A DNA stretch of 39,062 bases from Candidatus Aenigmatarchaeota archaeon (GCA_016187395.1 JACPJV010000011.1:1-39062), one strand, 5' to 3'. Numbered from the stretch's first letter, positions 25,898 through 35,015 are shown. Notes: a model not told the origin generated them from the sequence alone. Numbers and translations are program-made.

Positions 25898-28800
25898 ATG
25901 AAACGGCAAAACGTCTCGAAAAAAGCCGTATTTGAATTGCTTGTGGTAGTGCTTACTATTTCAATCTACCTGAACGGCTCGCTTGCCGGCCTGGCAAAAA
26001 CAGGCTTCCAGGTGGCGACTGAGACAGAAGCAGCTGCGGAAGAGACAACAGCAGCAACAGCTGTTGAAAACAGCGATGTAAGCACAGTTATTATTGTAAG
26101 CTCTTACAATCCTATCGACCTTGCAATAGCAATGGGAATTTCCAGCGAAACAAACTATCCCATTATGATAATGGGAGATGAACCGACTATAGGCCAGCTG
26201 GACGCCTTTACAGACGGCGGGGAATACCAGGAAGTTAGCGAGGTTGTTTTCATTGGAGGACCTGAGTCAATGTCTACAGAGACAGTTGATCAGTTCAGGC
26301 AGGTTAGTGATTATCTGGAAGAAACAGACGGATTTGGCTATGAGGTAACTACCATAGCCGGAGCGACTGGCACAGAAACAGCAGTGGAAGCCATGAATTA
26401 TCTTGCACCCGGAACTGAAACTATTCATTTAGTAAGCTATGGCGGCGACGCTGATTTTAGCGCTGAAGATTTTGAAACGCTTGCCCTGAGTGCACAGCTT
26501 GGGGTTGTTATTCCTGTTGACAGCGGGGAATCAGAAGGGCTGCCTGCTGTGGTTGCAGAGGGCATTTATGATCATCCCGTAGACGCTACTGTGAATTTAG
26601 TCGGTGATGCGGCAGAAGATCCTGCCTTAGAAGAGGATCTGGCAGAACTGGAAGATATGGGTGAGATCTTCCATGGAACAGAAGTGACAGGCGAGCCTGA
26701 AGAGGTTATATCAACTCTGGAGGATGAGGTGGCAAGAACGCTAGAATCAGGAACAGACGTCATTTTTGCAGAGATCGGAGAATCTCTTCCTGCCCCACAG
26801 CCCGGACAGATTATTTTCTACTATGAAGATGAGAACAATGACGGCATAGATGATGATCATGACACGGACGGAGACGGAATCAGCGACATTACGGGGGTGC
26901 CGCTGAATGACCTTTTTGGATTGCAAGGGATAACTGCCCCTGATTTTATCATTGACAGGATAGACGGAGGATATGTAGGGGATATAACATTCACAGGAGA
27001 CGACCAAGGAACGTTAGAGCAGATAGAGAACGAAGTAGAGGATGAGTTTCCAAGGGAGGACATAACAACGAGCGACGATGCTATTGAAGTAACATTCGAC
27101 CATGCGATTGAAAATGCGGCAGAGATAGAAGATCTTGCGAATGCCAGAGAAGAAGAGATAAAAGTCATATACAGAGAGCATATAGAGGAATTCGAGGAAA
27201 AGGTTTCTGATGACCTTGAGCAGCTCAGGGCATTTTACGAGCTGAAGGCAGACGAGCTTTCGGAAGAGATAAGGAACGATATTATCGACGCCCTTGAGGA
27301 GGCTGGCGAGGGAGGGGATGAAGACCCTGTCGCAGCGTTCAAGCTTATGCATGAAATAGACAGCAAGCTGTTTGTAGACGACTATGCAGAAAATAATTAT
27401 CATGACGATCCAGAAGCAAGAGCAGAGCTGGAGGCAGGAGCGAATAATGATCTGGACGCGGCGGTTGCCGAGCTGGGAGTGGAGAATCCGGGAGACGTTG
27501 CCGTCGCAGAAAAGATCGGGGTTTTTGAGGCTGTGAATGATTTCGTGCTTCCCAGCGAGGCAGGCGAGGTTGCCCGGGAGGTTACGGCCATAATATCAAC
27601 TGCGCCGCCTGCAGAGCTTGGCGAGACAATATTTGAATCAATTTGGGAGAGGCCTGCTCACGAGGAATTTGCAGAGAGAATCGCAACCGAGTACCAGGCA
27701 TCCGGGAAGAAGGAAGATCCAACGAAATGGGATCCTGCAAAGCTTGAACAGGAGTACAGGGCAAGAATTTCGCTCGAGGCAGAGGCGACCGTAAGCGGAA
27801 TATTCGCTTCTGAAGATTATTCAGATCCTGCGGAAAGGGCAAAATTCTTTGATGAGTTTAGAAGCGCTTATACTGTCCTGGAGTCAAAGGGCATAAAGCC
27901 GTATGCACTTCCGCCAGAGGCGCTGAAAGAGGCTTATACAAAGTATGCAGACGAAGGCAAGCTTTCTGATGAAGTGGTGCAGAAGATGGAGGCATACTAC
28001 GTTGCGACAAGAGCCTTCGAAGGAAACAACCTTGGCGACCACGATGATCCTATAGGCTATACGTGGGACGGCAGGGCTGTAAGCTTCTATGACCCGGCAA
28101 CAGAAGCGTATGTGCAAGGGGATTACATACAGGGAAAGGAGACCTTTGTTTATAATCATAACGGCATGCTCGTAGCAGAAGACAAATCCGGAACTTCTTA
28201 TACGTATAATCCGAACGACCGGATATCAGGATATTTCTCGGACTGGACGTATGACAGCACAAAAGGAACGTGGTCAAGTCCTGACGGATCAGAATACACG
28301 CCGCCTGCTTACAGGGATGATTCAGGCGGGTTCAAGTATCAGTACTATGATACATCTGCAGGCCAATATTATGAGAACACGTACGTAGGGGCGGTATACG
28401 AGTATGATTACAAGAACGACGGCTTTTCGTACTATACAGCACAGGACACTGGAAGCGCTGTTTATACAGGAACGTTTGCGTACGATCCGACAAAAGGATA
28501 CCAGCAGGTTACAACATCCATACCAGTCGGTGCTGAATACAAGCCTGGCACTGGACAGTATGAATACAAGGCGCCTGACGGCAGCACGTACAATTATGAC
28601 CCTCAATCAAGCATGTATTATAACTCAGACGGCACGCTGGCAGGAGGGACAGGATCTGGCTATACTGGCGGGACGTATACAGGAAGCGGTACTTATACTC
28701 CGCCAGGATATTCATACGACCAATATTATTCAGGCAGCACAAGCGGAACGTCAGGCGGTGAATATTATTCAAGCCCAACGTACACATACACTGGGGCAAC

Positions 28801-29065
28801 ATCAACCAGCTACAGCGGGTCATCGCCGGAGGCATACTCCTACACGTACACAGACCCTGCTACAGGACAAACTACGACATCAACCTACTATGCTCCTAGC
28901 GGAGATTCAGGATCAGGCGGAAGCTACTCAGGTGGCACCACAGGCGGTACGTACACAGGAGGTGATTCAGGCAGCTATAGCGGAGGTGGTTCCGGTGGTT
29001 ACAGCGCACCTAGCGGAGGCGGTGACGGCGGCGGAGGCGGCGGTGGCGGTACTGGAGGATACTAG
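25898..29065 (+). CDS. Large secreted surface protein: CWB2-like N-terminal domain, TSP3-like Ca motif, acidic helical middle, Tyr/Gly/Ser-rich repetitive C-terminus
   Basis: 'VIIVSSYNPIDLAIAMGISSETNYPIMIMGDEPT...VVFIGGPESMS'; 'DENNDGIDDDHDTDGDGISD'; 'YEYKAPDGSTYNYDPQSSMYYNSDGT' and final GGGGGGGTGGY. TATA-like 'TTTAAATATA' upstream. Confidence 0.8.
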   Translation: MKRQNVSKKAVFELLVVVLTISIYLNGSLAGLAKTGFQVATETEAAAEETTAATAVENSDVSTVIIVSSYNPIDLAIAMGISSETNYPIMIMGDEPTIGQLDAFTDGGEYQEVSEVVFIGGPESMSTETVDQFRQVSDYLEETDGFGYEVTTIAGATGTETAVEAMNYLAPGTETIHLVSYGGDADFSAEDFETLALSAQLGVVIPVDSGESEGLPAVVAEGIYDHPVDATVNLVGDAAEDPALEEDLAELEDMGEIFHGTEVTGEPEEVISTLEDEVARTLESGTDVIFAEIGESLPAPQPGQIIFYYEDENNDGIDDDHDTDGDGISDITGVPLNDLFGLQGITAPDFIIDRIDGGYVGDITFTGDDQGTLEQIENEVEDEFPREDITTSDDAIEVTFDHAIENAAEIEDLANAREEEIKVIYREHIEEFEEKVSDDLEQLRAFYELKADELSEEIRNDIIDALEEAGEGGDEDPVAAFKLMHEIDSKLFVDDYAENNYHDDPEARAELEAGANNDLDAAVAELGVENPGDVAVAEKIGVFEAVNDFVLPSEAGEVAREVTAIISTAPPAELGETIFESIWERPAHEEFAERIATEYQASGKKEDPTKWDPAKLEQEYRARISLEAEATVSGIFASEDYSDPAERAKFFDEFRSAYTVLESKGIKPYALPPEALKEAYTKYADEGKLSDEVVQKMEAYYVATRAFEGNNLGDHDDPIGYTWDGRAVSFYDPATEAYVQGDYIQGKETFVYNHNGMLVAEDKSGTSYTYNPNDRISGYFSDWTYDSTKGTWSSPDGSEYTPPAYRDDSGGFKYQYYDTSAGQYYENTYVGAVYEYDYKNDGFSYYTAQDTGSAVYTGTFAYDPTKGYQQVTTSIPVGAEYKPGTGQYEYKAPDGSTYNYDPQSSMYYNSDGTLAGGTGSGYTGGTYTGSGTYTPPGYSYDQYYSGSTSGTSGGEYYSSPTYTYTGATSTSYSGSSPEAYSYTYTDPATGQTTTSTYYAPSGDSGSGGSYSGGTTGGTYTGGDSGSYSGGGSGGYSAPSGGGDGGGGGGGGTGGY

Positions 29066-29112
29066 ATTTTATTGTTTCTCTTTAAGTAATTCTTTATAGA
29101 GAATTTTCTCAA

Positions 29113-29407
29113 GGGCCTGTAGTGTAGCTTGGTCTAAGCTATTATGGCAGACCATATGTGCGGCTATGCATCCGAGCTTCGGGTCCAATCCCTTTCACGA
29201 ATGAGAATGGCTTGTCGCTTCGCGACAAGCAGTTTGCACTCGCAAAGAAAGGTCTTGGAGATGTTCAAAGAACCTTCGGTTCTTTGACATGCCGAAGAGC
29301 TTCGCTCTTCGAGCAACCCCAAAGAAGCCTTCGGAACTTCGTTCCGATGATATGAAAGGGAATGGGAGGAAAAGCTCGAGACGCCAGTTCAAATCTGGCC
29401 AGGCCCA
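29113..29407 (+). tRNA. tRNA-Pro(CGG) with two apparent introns (about 29137-29167 and 29184-29372)
   Basis: Acceptor GGGCCTG/CAGGCCC + A73; T-arm GCCAG-TTCAAAT-CTGGC; anticodon stem CGAGC/GCTCG with loop TTCGGG(A); spliced D-arm GTGT-AGCTTGGTCTA-GCAT. Spliced length 75 nt. Confidence 0.85.
29210..29347. repeat. Four tandem TTC-loop hairpins inside the second tRNA intron
   Basis: GCTTGTCGC-TTC-GCGACAAGC (29210-29230); TCAAAGAACC-TTC-GGTTCTTTGA (29265-29287); CGAAGAGC-TTC-GCTCTTCG (29293-29311); TCGGAAC-TTC-GTTCCGA (29331-29347). Confidence 0.9.
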
Positions 29408-29423
29408 TTAATATCCTATCTCT

Positions 29424-29642
29424 CTAAATATCCCTTGCTATATCATCCCTTGTTATAGTTTTTCCAGAAGCGAAATACATGCTAGCTCCTATATGCCCTC
29501 TTTCTAATTTGTAAGCTATACCTAATCTATCAAGTTCTCCGGTAACTCTTAATGCCTGAAGACTATCCATCCTTTCATTTGCAAAGCTAACTCCTTCTAA
29601 ATCGAATGTTATTCTGTAAGCAATATCGCCACATCCAACCAT
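29424..29642 (-). CDS. Hypothetical protein
   Basis: Start trimmed to MVGCGDIAYRITFDLEG; TATA-like 'TATAAATATTTTT' just upstream on the minus strand. Confidence 0.5.
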   Translation of the reverse strand: MVGCGDIAYRITFDLEGVSFANERMDSLQALRVTGELDRLGIAYKLERGHIGASMYFASGKTITRDDIARDI

Positions 29643-29674
29643 GCAGAACCTTCTAGTACAAAAATATTTATAGG

Positions 29675-30247
29675 CTAAATCTTCCTCCCAAATGTCAGGA
29701 AACCGGTATGCATCACTCCTGAAGGAATCGGGTGGGTGTGCGTGCCAACCAGCCACTCTCGCTGGATGTTCTCCACGGTTTTTATCTGAGAAAAGCCTTC
29801 TTTCTTCATCCGCTTAGATGCGGCATTCTGCTGCTCGATGTGCGGGGAATATACGCATAAAAATCCCTTGTTTTTCAGGGCTTTGTGGCATTTGCCAATG
29901 AGATTTTCAGCGCCTTTCATGTCCAGCGTTATCAGATCAAGATTTTTTTCACTGAATTCTTCTGCATCCCTGTTTTTTACTGTGACGATTTTTTCAAGTC
30001 CGCACAGCTTCACATTATGCTTCACTATCTCTGCGAAGTTCGGATTTTTCTCGTAGCTGTATACCCTGCCCTTTGGCGCCACGACATTCGCAAGCATAAG
30101 CGTAAGAAATCCCGATCCGCCGCCTGCATCAAGGCAGCGCTTTCCTGAATTCAGTCCGGTCTCGGTAATGATAACGCCGGCGTCCTTTGGCGTGATTATC
30201 TGGGGACCGCGCCTGCATTTCTTGAGAAGGTCGATGATATTATCCAT
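29675..30247 (-). CDS. trmI: SAM-dependent methyltransferase, TrmI (tRNA m1A57/58)-like
   Basis: 'GPQIITPKDAGVIITETGLNSGKRCLDAGGGSGFLTLMLANVVAPKGRVYSYEKNP...' and C-terminal 'GVMHTGFLTFGRK'. Confidence 0.75.
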   Translation of the reverse strand: MDNIIDLLKKCRRGPQIITPKDAGVIITETGLNSGKRCLDAGGGSGFLTLMLANVVAPKGRVYSYEKNPNFAEIVKHNVKLCGLEKIVTVKNRDAEEFSEKNLDLITLDMKGAENLIGKCHKALKNKGFLCVYSPHIEQQNAASKRMKKEGFSQIKTVENIQREWLVGTHTHPIPSGVMHTGFLTFGRKI

Positions 30248-30277
30248 GGAGATATTTCGCAAAAGCAAATATATGAA

Positions 30278-30541
30278 TCAATAAGACAAAATGGCAAGAA
30301 TTCTTTTGTAAGTTTCTGCGTCTACGGCAGCCTTCAAACCTTCCAGGAGACCGCCCCCATGGCTTTCGCATAAATCATAAGACATCTCCCTTTCATCTTT
30401 CAGAACGACCCTGATCCTGTGTCTCAGAGGAGTTATGCACGCAAGGTTGCCGCTACGATAAGAGCACCTGACAGACCGCGGAACCATTACTTCGTCTATA
30501 AGAGGCTTTTTTACGTCTTCACGCGAAAACGCGTATTCCAT
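30278..30541 (-). CDS. Hypothetical protein
   Basis: 87-aa ORF; adjacent to the DUF131 gene on the same strand. Confidence 0.5.
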   Translation of the reverse strand: MEYAFSREDVKKPLIDEVMVPRSVRCSYRSGNLACITPLRHRIRVVLKDEREMSYDLCESHGGGLLEGLKAAVDAETYKRILAILSY

Positions 30542-30550
30542 TCCATCACT

Positions 30551-30787
30551 TCAGATAATTCTAAAAGACACGGCGAAAAAGGCTGCTGCCACAATAACGG
30601 TTATGATCAATACTATAAGAAACATGGCGGGGTTTGTGGCAAAACCGAATGGTATAGTACCTATGAAACCGCCTACCGCTACCTCACTCCTGCTCTCCTG
30701 GGCATTGACAAGGCCGCCTACTATTATCAGGATTATGCCTATAACTACGACAAAGAGGCCTACGTATACGAGCTCTGATGCTGCCAT
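30551..30787 (-). CDS. DUF131-like small membrane protein
   Basis: Two TMs flanking 'EVAVGGFIGTIPFGFATNPAM'. Confidence 0.65.
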   Translation of the reverse strand: MAASELVYVGLFVVVIGIILIIVGGLVNAQESRSEVAVGGFIGTIPFGFATNPAMFLIVLIITVIVAAAFFAVSFRII

Positions 30788-30840
30788 GACAATAGAAGAA
30801 ACGGAAAAGGTTAAATTTGTTCGAGTGATTCATTTTTTAC

Positions 30841-31257
30841 ATGGACAGAAAGGAAATGCTCTTTAGGAAATTTGTCGAGGCTAATAGATTAGCTGTAGCG
30901 CCTGATTTTTCAGGCAGGGGAGGAAAGAAATACAGGGGTATCGGAGGGGACAAGACCAGAGAGGAGCTGATGAGAACAGTTGCTTTTGCAGGTTTTGTGG
31001 ATGGATGCGAAGGGCGTCCTCACAGACACAAAGGGCCTCACGGATCTGTAGATGGTTTCACTCCGCCCCGGACACAGTCTCCAGAGCCCGATGACATCGT
31101 GCATTCTATGTTCGGGAAAATGGTGGAGACGTACCCGGATGAGGCGGTGCGTGAGCTTGCAAGGGATACTGTTAGACATTACGACTATGTGCGAAGGCCT
31201 GAGGCGCAGATATACGATGAGCAGTATAGGTTGGGAAGAGTGATGAGTGAACGGTAA
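30841..31257 (+). CDS. Hypothetical protein
   Basis: 138-aa ORF with charged composition. Confidence 0.5.
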   Translation: MDRKEMLFRKFVEANRLAVAPDFSGRGGKKYRGIGGDKTREELMRTVAFAGFVDGCEGRPHRHKGPHGSVDGFTPPRTQSPEPDDIVHSMFGKMVETYPDEAVRELARDTVRHYDYVRRPEAQIYDEQYRLGRVMSER

Positions 31258-31260
31258 TAA

Positions 31261-32017
31261 CTACTTCCCAAATCTTCTCTGCCTTTGGCTAAATTCGCTT
31301 ATGGCAGATTCGAAATCTTCGCGGGTGAGCTCCGGCCACCTTTTGTCCAGAAAGATCAGTTCAGAGTATGCGGATTGAAAGGTCATAAAATTACTCAGCC
31401 TCTTTTCTCCGCCTGTGCGCAGAATCAGGTCAGGCATTGGCTGGCCGTTTGTGTACAGATGTTCCTTCACGATCTTTTCGTTGATAACTGCAGGGCTTAT
31501 GATACCTTTCATCACCTTTTCCGATATCCGCCTCACAGCGTCCGCAATCTCCTGCTGGCCGCCGTATGCCAGTGCAACATTAAGGATGTGCTTCTTGTAT
31601 TTTGCCGTTTTTTTCTCGACAGCATCTATCTTTTCAAGCAGCCAGGAAGGCAAAACAGACAGGCGGCCGATGAAATTCACCTTTACGCCGTGCTTGTGCA
31701 CCACGTGGTTCGTGTTTTGCATTATGGAGTCTGCTTCCATCCCCATGCATTTCAATATATACCTAAGCTCCTGCCTGGGCCTGGTGGCGAAATTTTCCAG
31801 AGAAAGGACGTACGCAGTTATATGCTTTATCCCATCCTCGCATGCCCATGCCAGCGCTTCGCGTGCCTTATCCAATCCAAGCCTGTGCCCTTCCCAGGGC
31901 CTTTTCATGAGCTCCCTTGCAACGCGCCGATTTCCATCCAGTCTGCTGTTTAGTCAGCCGCAACTAACTAAATATCATACCTAGATGGTTCAACCGCACG
32001 CGGCTGCTATGTGCCAT
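31261..32017 (-). CDS. uppS: Cis-prenyltransferase (undecaprenyl/polyprenyl diphosphate synthase), interrupted by a 31-nt out-of-frame insert (31939-31969, boundaries ambiguous by ~4 nt)
   Basis: Upstream frame MAHSSRVRLNHLGMIF...; downstream frame DGNRRVARELMKRPWEGHRLGLDKAREAL...LRTGGEKRLSNFMTFQSAYSELIFLDKRWPELT. Removing 31 nt restores a 241-aa ORF. Confidence 0.85.
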
Positions 32018-32142
32018 AATAAATACCTTTTTCAACGCATCTTTTTAAAGCATTTCTTTTTCTCTTTATTGAAAAATAGCCTTCTTTTCCCACCGATGCT
32101 GATGCAGGAAGGGTTCTTTATATTTTCTTTTGCCAGATTTAT

Positions 32143-32949
32143 TTGATGATAGAGATTTTCCTCTTGGCTGCCATGGCTATGGCATTTGCAGGATCTTTTG
32201 CCGCAGGTTTATGGGACTTAAAGACAAGCGATATACCAGATGAGGTTATCTGCCTGATGACAATACTGGGAATTTTCATCTGGTACGTCTACGCATTGAC
32301 GTTTGGGATATTCAGCATAATGATAACCTCCCTCATTTTAGGGACAGCTATACTCGCAGCAGGGTGGCTGCTCTACAACCGAGGCATGTGGGGATTTGGC
32401 GATGCCACGTTATTCGCATCGATATTCTACCTGTTGCCTGACATGGCTTTGTTTTTTGACTACATATTCAACCTTGTCCTGGTCATGCTTGTATACCTTA
32501 TTGCCTATTCTGTGATTGTTGGAATCAGAACAAAGGGGACTTTTCAGGAATTCTCATCTAAAATCAATAAACAAAAATATACTGTTGGGATTGTAACGGC
32601 AATTGCAGTATTCTTTGCATTATTCGCATACCAGTTTTTTGGCACGTATTCTTTATGGATAATAGCTATACCAGTCATGGCGATATTCGCAGTTTATGCA
32701 AGGGCATTGGAGAAGAAAGCATTTGTGAAGAGGATAAACTACTCCCAGCTAAAGGAAGGCGACGTGCTTCTGGAATCAAAAAAATGGAAAGGCCTGGGCA
32801 AGGCGGAGGCGGAACTGCTGAGAAAAAGAAAAGGCTTTGTAACTGTGAAGGACGGCGTGCGGATGGGAATGGTTTTTCCGATAACGCTGCTGCTCACGAT
32901 ACTTTACGGAAATATAATGATCCTGCTGCTTTTTGGATTTGCTTATTGA
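32143..32949 (+). CDS. Archaeal prepilin peptidase (A24 family)
   Basis: 'GLWDLKTSDIPDE' and 'GMWGFGDATLF' catalytic Asp motifs; multiple TMs. Confidence 0.85.
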   Translation: MMIEIFLLAAMAMAFAGSFAAGLWDLKTSDIPDEVICLMTILGIFIWYVYALTFGIFSIMITSLILGTAILAAGWLLYNRGMWGFGDATLFASIFYLLPDMALFFDYIFNLVLVMLVYLIAYSVIVGIRTKGTFQEFSSKINKQKYTVGIVTAIAVFFALFAYQFFGTYSLWIIAIPVMAIFAVYARALEKKAFVKRINYSQLKEGDVLLESKKWKGLGKAEAELLRKRKGFVTVKDGVRMGMVFPITLLLTILYGNIMILLLFGFAY

Positions 32950-33100
32950 ATCAAATTTCACTATAATCTAAAGTGGACTGAATTTTTGGCTCAAAAGATT
33001 CTGTAAAGGAAGAAAGAATGACAAAAAAATGCAAGTCAGAAAATTAAAACATCTGTTTCCTATTGCAAAAGCCTTATAAACACGTGCGCTAATTATTTTC

Positions 33101-33295
33101 ATGAGCGCAGAAACCCAGATTCTGGAGAAGCTGGAAAAAATTGAAAGAGAGGTAAAGGAGATAAGGGAACATATGGTAGACATAGATAGCATTATGACTG
33201 AAGATGATTATGAGGCATTGCTTCAATACAGGAAAGAAAAAGAAGAAGGCAAACTTATTTCTCATGAACAACTCAAGAAAGAGTCAGGATTATAA
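33101..33295 (+). CDS. Antitoxin (RelB-like)
   Basis: 64-aa coiled-coil acidic ORF immediately preceding and overlapping a RelE-like ORF. Confidence 0.7.
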   Translation: MSAETQILEKLEKIEREVKEIREHMVDIDSIMTEDDYEALLQYRKEKEEGKLISHEQLKKESGL

Positions 33296-33552
33296 TGTTC
33301 GAAGTCAGATATTCGAATCAAGCTGCAAAATTCCTAAGGAAAGCTGATAAATCTTTAGTTAAAAGGATTACGACAAAAGTAGAGGAAATTAAGGCAGACC
33401 CATCGATGATACGCGATTCTAAGGTCTTGGAAGGCTACAAAGAAAAACTTTTCAGAATTCGTGTTGGAGATTATAGAATTTTGTATGAGATCGACTACGA
33501 TAACAAGATAATAGGTATAGTAAAGATTGATAGGCGTGAGAGAGTTTACTAG
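33295..33552 (+). CDS. RelE/ParE-family toxin
   Basis: 'FEVRYSNQAAKFLRKADKSLVKRI...LEGYKEKLFRIRVGDYRILYEIDYDNKIIGIVKIDRRERVY'. Confidence 0.9.
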   Translation: MFEVRYSNQAAKFLRKADKSLVKRITTKVEEIKADPSMIRDSKVLEGYKEKLFRIRVGDYRILYEIDYDNKIIGIVKIDRRERVY

Positions 33553-33560
33553 GCGATTTC

Positions 33561-34472
33561 ATGAATCCGGTCAAAGACATGAATTTCACAGGAAAGGAAA
33601 GCGCGGAAGAGATAATCAAGGCAATGTCAGAGGGCGGCGGGTTTTCTGCAAAAGACCTTGCAGATGGTGTGAAGATACTAAAAGAAGGCTTGAATGAGAA
33701 AGGCAGCCTGAGAATCCTTTCGTTCCCTGCAGCCATCATATCGACAGGGGTGCGCGGGATAATAGCAGACATGTGCAAATCAAAGGCGTTTGATCTGATA
33801 ATCACGACCTGCGGGACATTAGACCATGATATCGCAAGAAGATTCGAGGACTATTATCACGGCGACTGGAGTTTGGATGATAAAGAGCTGCACAAGAAAG
33901 GGCTGAACAGGATAGGGAATGTCATTGCACCGAATGAAAGCTACGGAGAGATAATAGAGAAGAAGATGGCTGAGATTCTGAAGGAGATAGGGGAAAAGGA
34001 AATAAGCACGCATGAGCTATGCCGGGAGATTGGCAAAAACCTGAATGATTCTTCGATATTATACTGGTGCTATAAAAACAAAATTCCTGTCATCGTGCCG
34101 GGCATTACGGACGGCGCTGTCGGCTATCAGCTGTGGCAGTGGATGCAGGACCACAAGCTGCGGGTAAATGTATTCTCTGATGAAACACTTCTCAGCAATC
34201 TTGTTTGGGAAAGCAAAAAGAGAGGCGCGCTGATTATCGGCGGCGGCATAAGCAAGCATCACGTCATATGGTGGTCACAGTTTAAGGGTGGGCTGGACTG
34301 GGCTGTTTATGTTACGACGGCGGTGGAGCGTGATGGGTCTTTGAGCGGCGCGCTGCCAAAGGAAGCCATAAGCTGGGGCAAGATTTCTGAAAAAGCCAAG
34401 ACAGCAACAGTCTACGCTGATGCTACGATTGCATTACCGCTGATGTGGGCGGCTTTAAAAAGAGGGCTTTAA
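33561..34472 (+). CDS. dys: Deoxyhypusine synthase
   Basis: 'FPAAIISTGVRGIIADM', 'DLIITTCGTLDHDIAR', 'NKIPVIVPGITDGAVGYQLW', 'YVTTAVERDGSLSGALPKEAISWGKI'. Confidence 0.93.
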   Translation: MNPVKDMNFTGKESAEEIIKAMSEGGGFSAKDLADGVKILKEGLNEKGSLRILSFPAAIISTGVRGIIADMCKSKAFDLIITTCGTLDHDIARRFEDYYHGDWSLDDKELHKKGLNRIGNVIAPNESYGEIIEKKMAEILKEIGEKEISTHELCREIGKNLNDSSILYWCYKNKIPVIVPGITDGAVGYQLWQWMQDHKLRVNVFSDETLLSNLVWESKKRGALIIGGGISKHHVIWWSQFKGGLDWAVYVTTAVERDGSLSGALPKEAISWGKISEKAKTATVYADATIALPLMWAALKRGL

Positions 34473-34792
34473 TAATAAGAAAAGAAGGTGCATGGCATAT
34501 GATACTTCCAAGAGAGCGTTTGCTTACAAGAAAAGAAGCGAAAGAAATGAAGAAGAGAATCAGCAAATTCAGGGAAGGCTTTGAGTTTCGCACAAGGTGA
34601 ACTGCAAAAGCCATGATGCTGATAGTTCTGGAATTTTAATTAATTTCTCCGGCACAGAAGCCATTCCAATCTTTTATTAGAACCCTCGCTTCTGTTCGTA
34701 CCTTTTCCTTCCGGAAGATTAATTCTTGTCATATAGGATTTTCTGTGAAGTTCTCGTTTAGAGATTTTATTTGGAACGTAATCAACCTTCCT

Positions 34793-34858
34793 CTACAAAT
34801 CTATCCCAGAATGACCCTTCTGTCCTCTGCCTTTCTTGCCTTTACCTTTATCCTTCAT
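34793..34858 (-). CDS. Possible 21-aa basic peptide
   Basis: MKDKGKGKKGRGQKGHSGIDL in an otherwise ORF-poor stretch. Confidence 0.2.
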   Translation of the reverse strand: MKDKGKGKKGRGQKGHSGIDL

Positions 34859-35015
34859 CGCTCACACCTGCCAAGCACGAGCAGATAACCGCCTTTGCGA
34901 AATCCTTGTTAGCGGTTTCATGCATGCGTGGCAGATGTTTTCGGTGTGTTCATGACATTACTTGTTTCTTAGGCTTATAAATAAATTGCAGGTGGTATTT
35001 GAAGGGAGGATTGAA

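Noticed and set aside
28404-29099. 231-aa ORF in an alternate frame of the Tyr-rich surface protein
   Set aside because: Gln/Ala/Arg/Thr-rich shadow translation of the repetitive coding sequence; the 1092-aa frame explains the region.
29113-29160. Alternative D-arm reading TAGCTT-GGTCT-AAGCTA, or a class II tRNA with long variable arm
   Set aside because: It leaves no consistent anticodon arm; the two-intron model gives a complete 75-nt cloverleaf.
29210-29347. CRISPR array
   Set aside because: The four units are different hairpins without a common direct repeat or spacer pattern.
29158-29355. 65-aa ORF over the tRNA locus
   Set aside because: Lies across the anticodon arm and intron; the sequence is explained by RNA hairpins.
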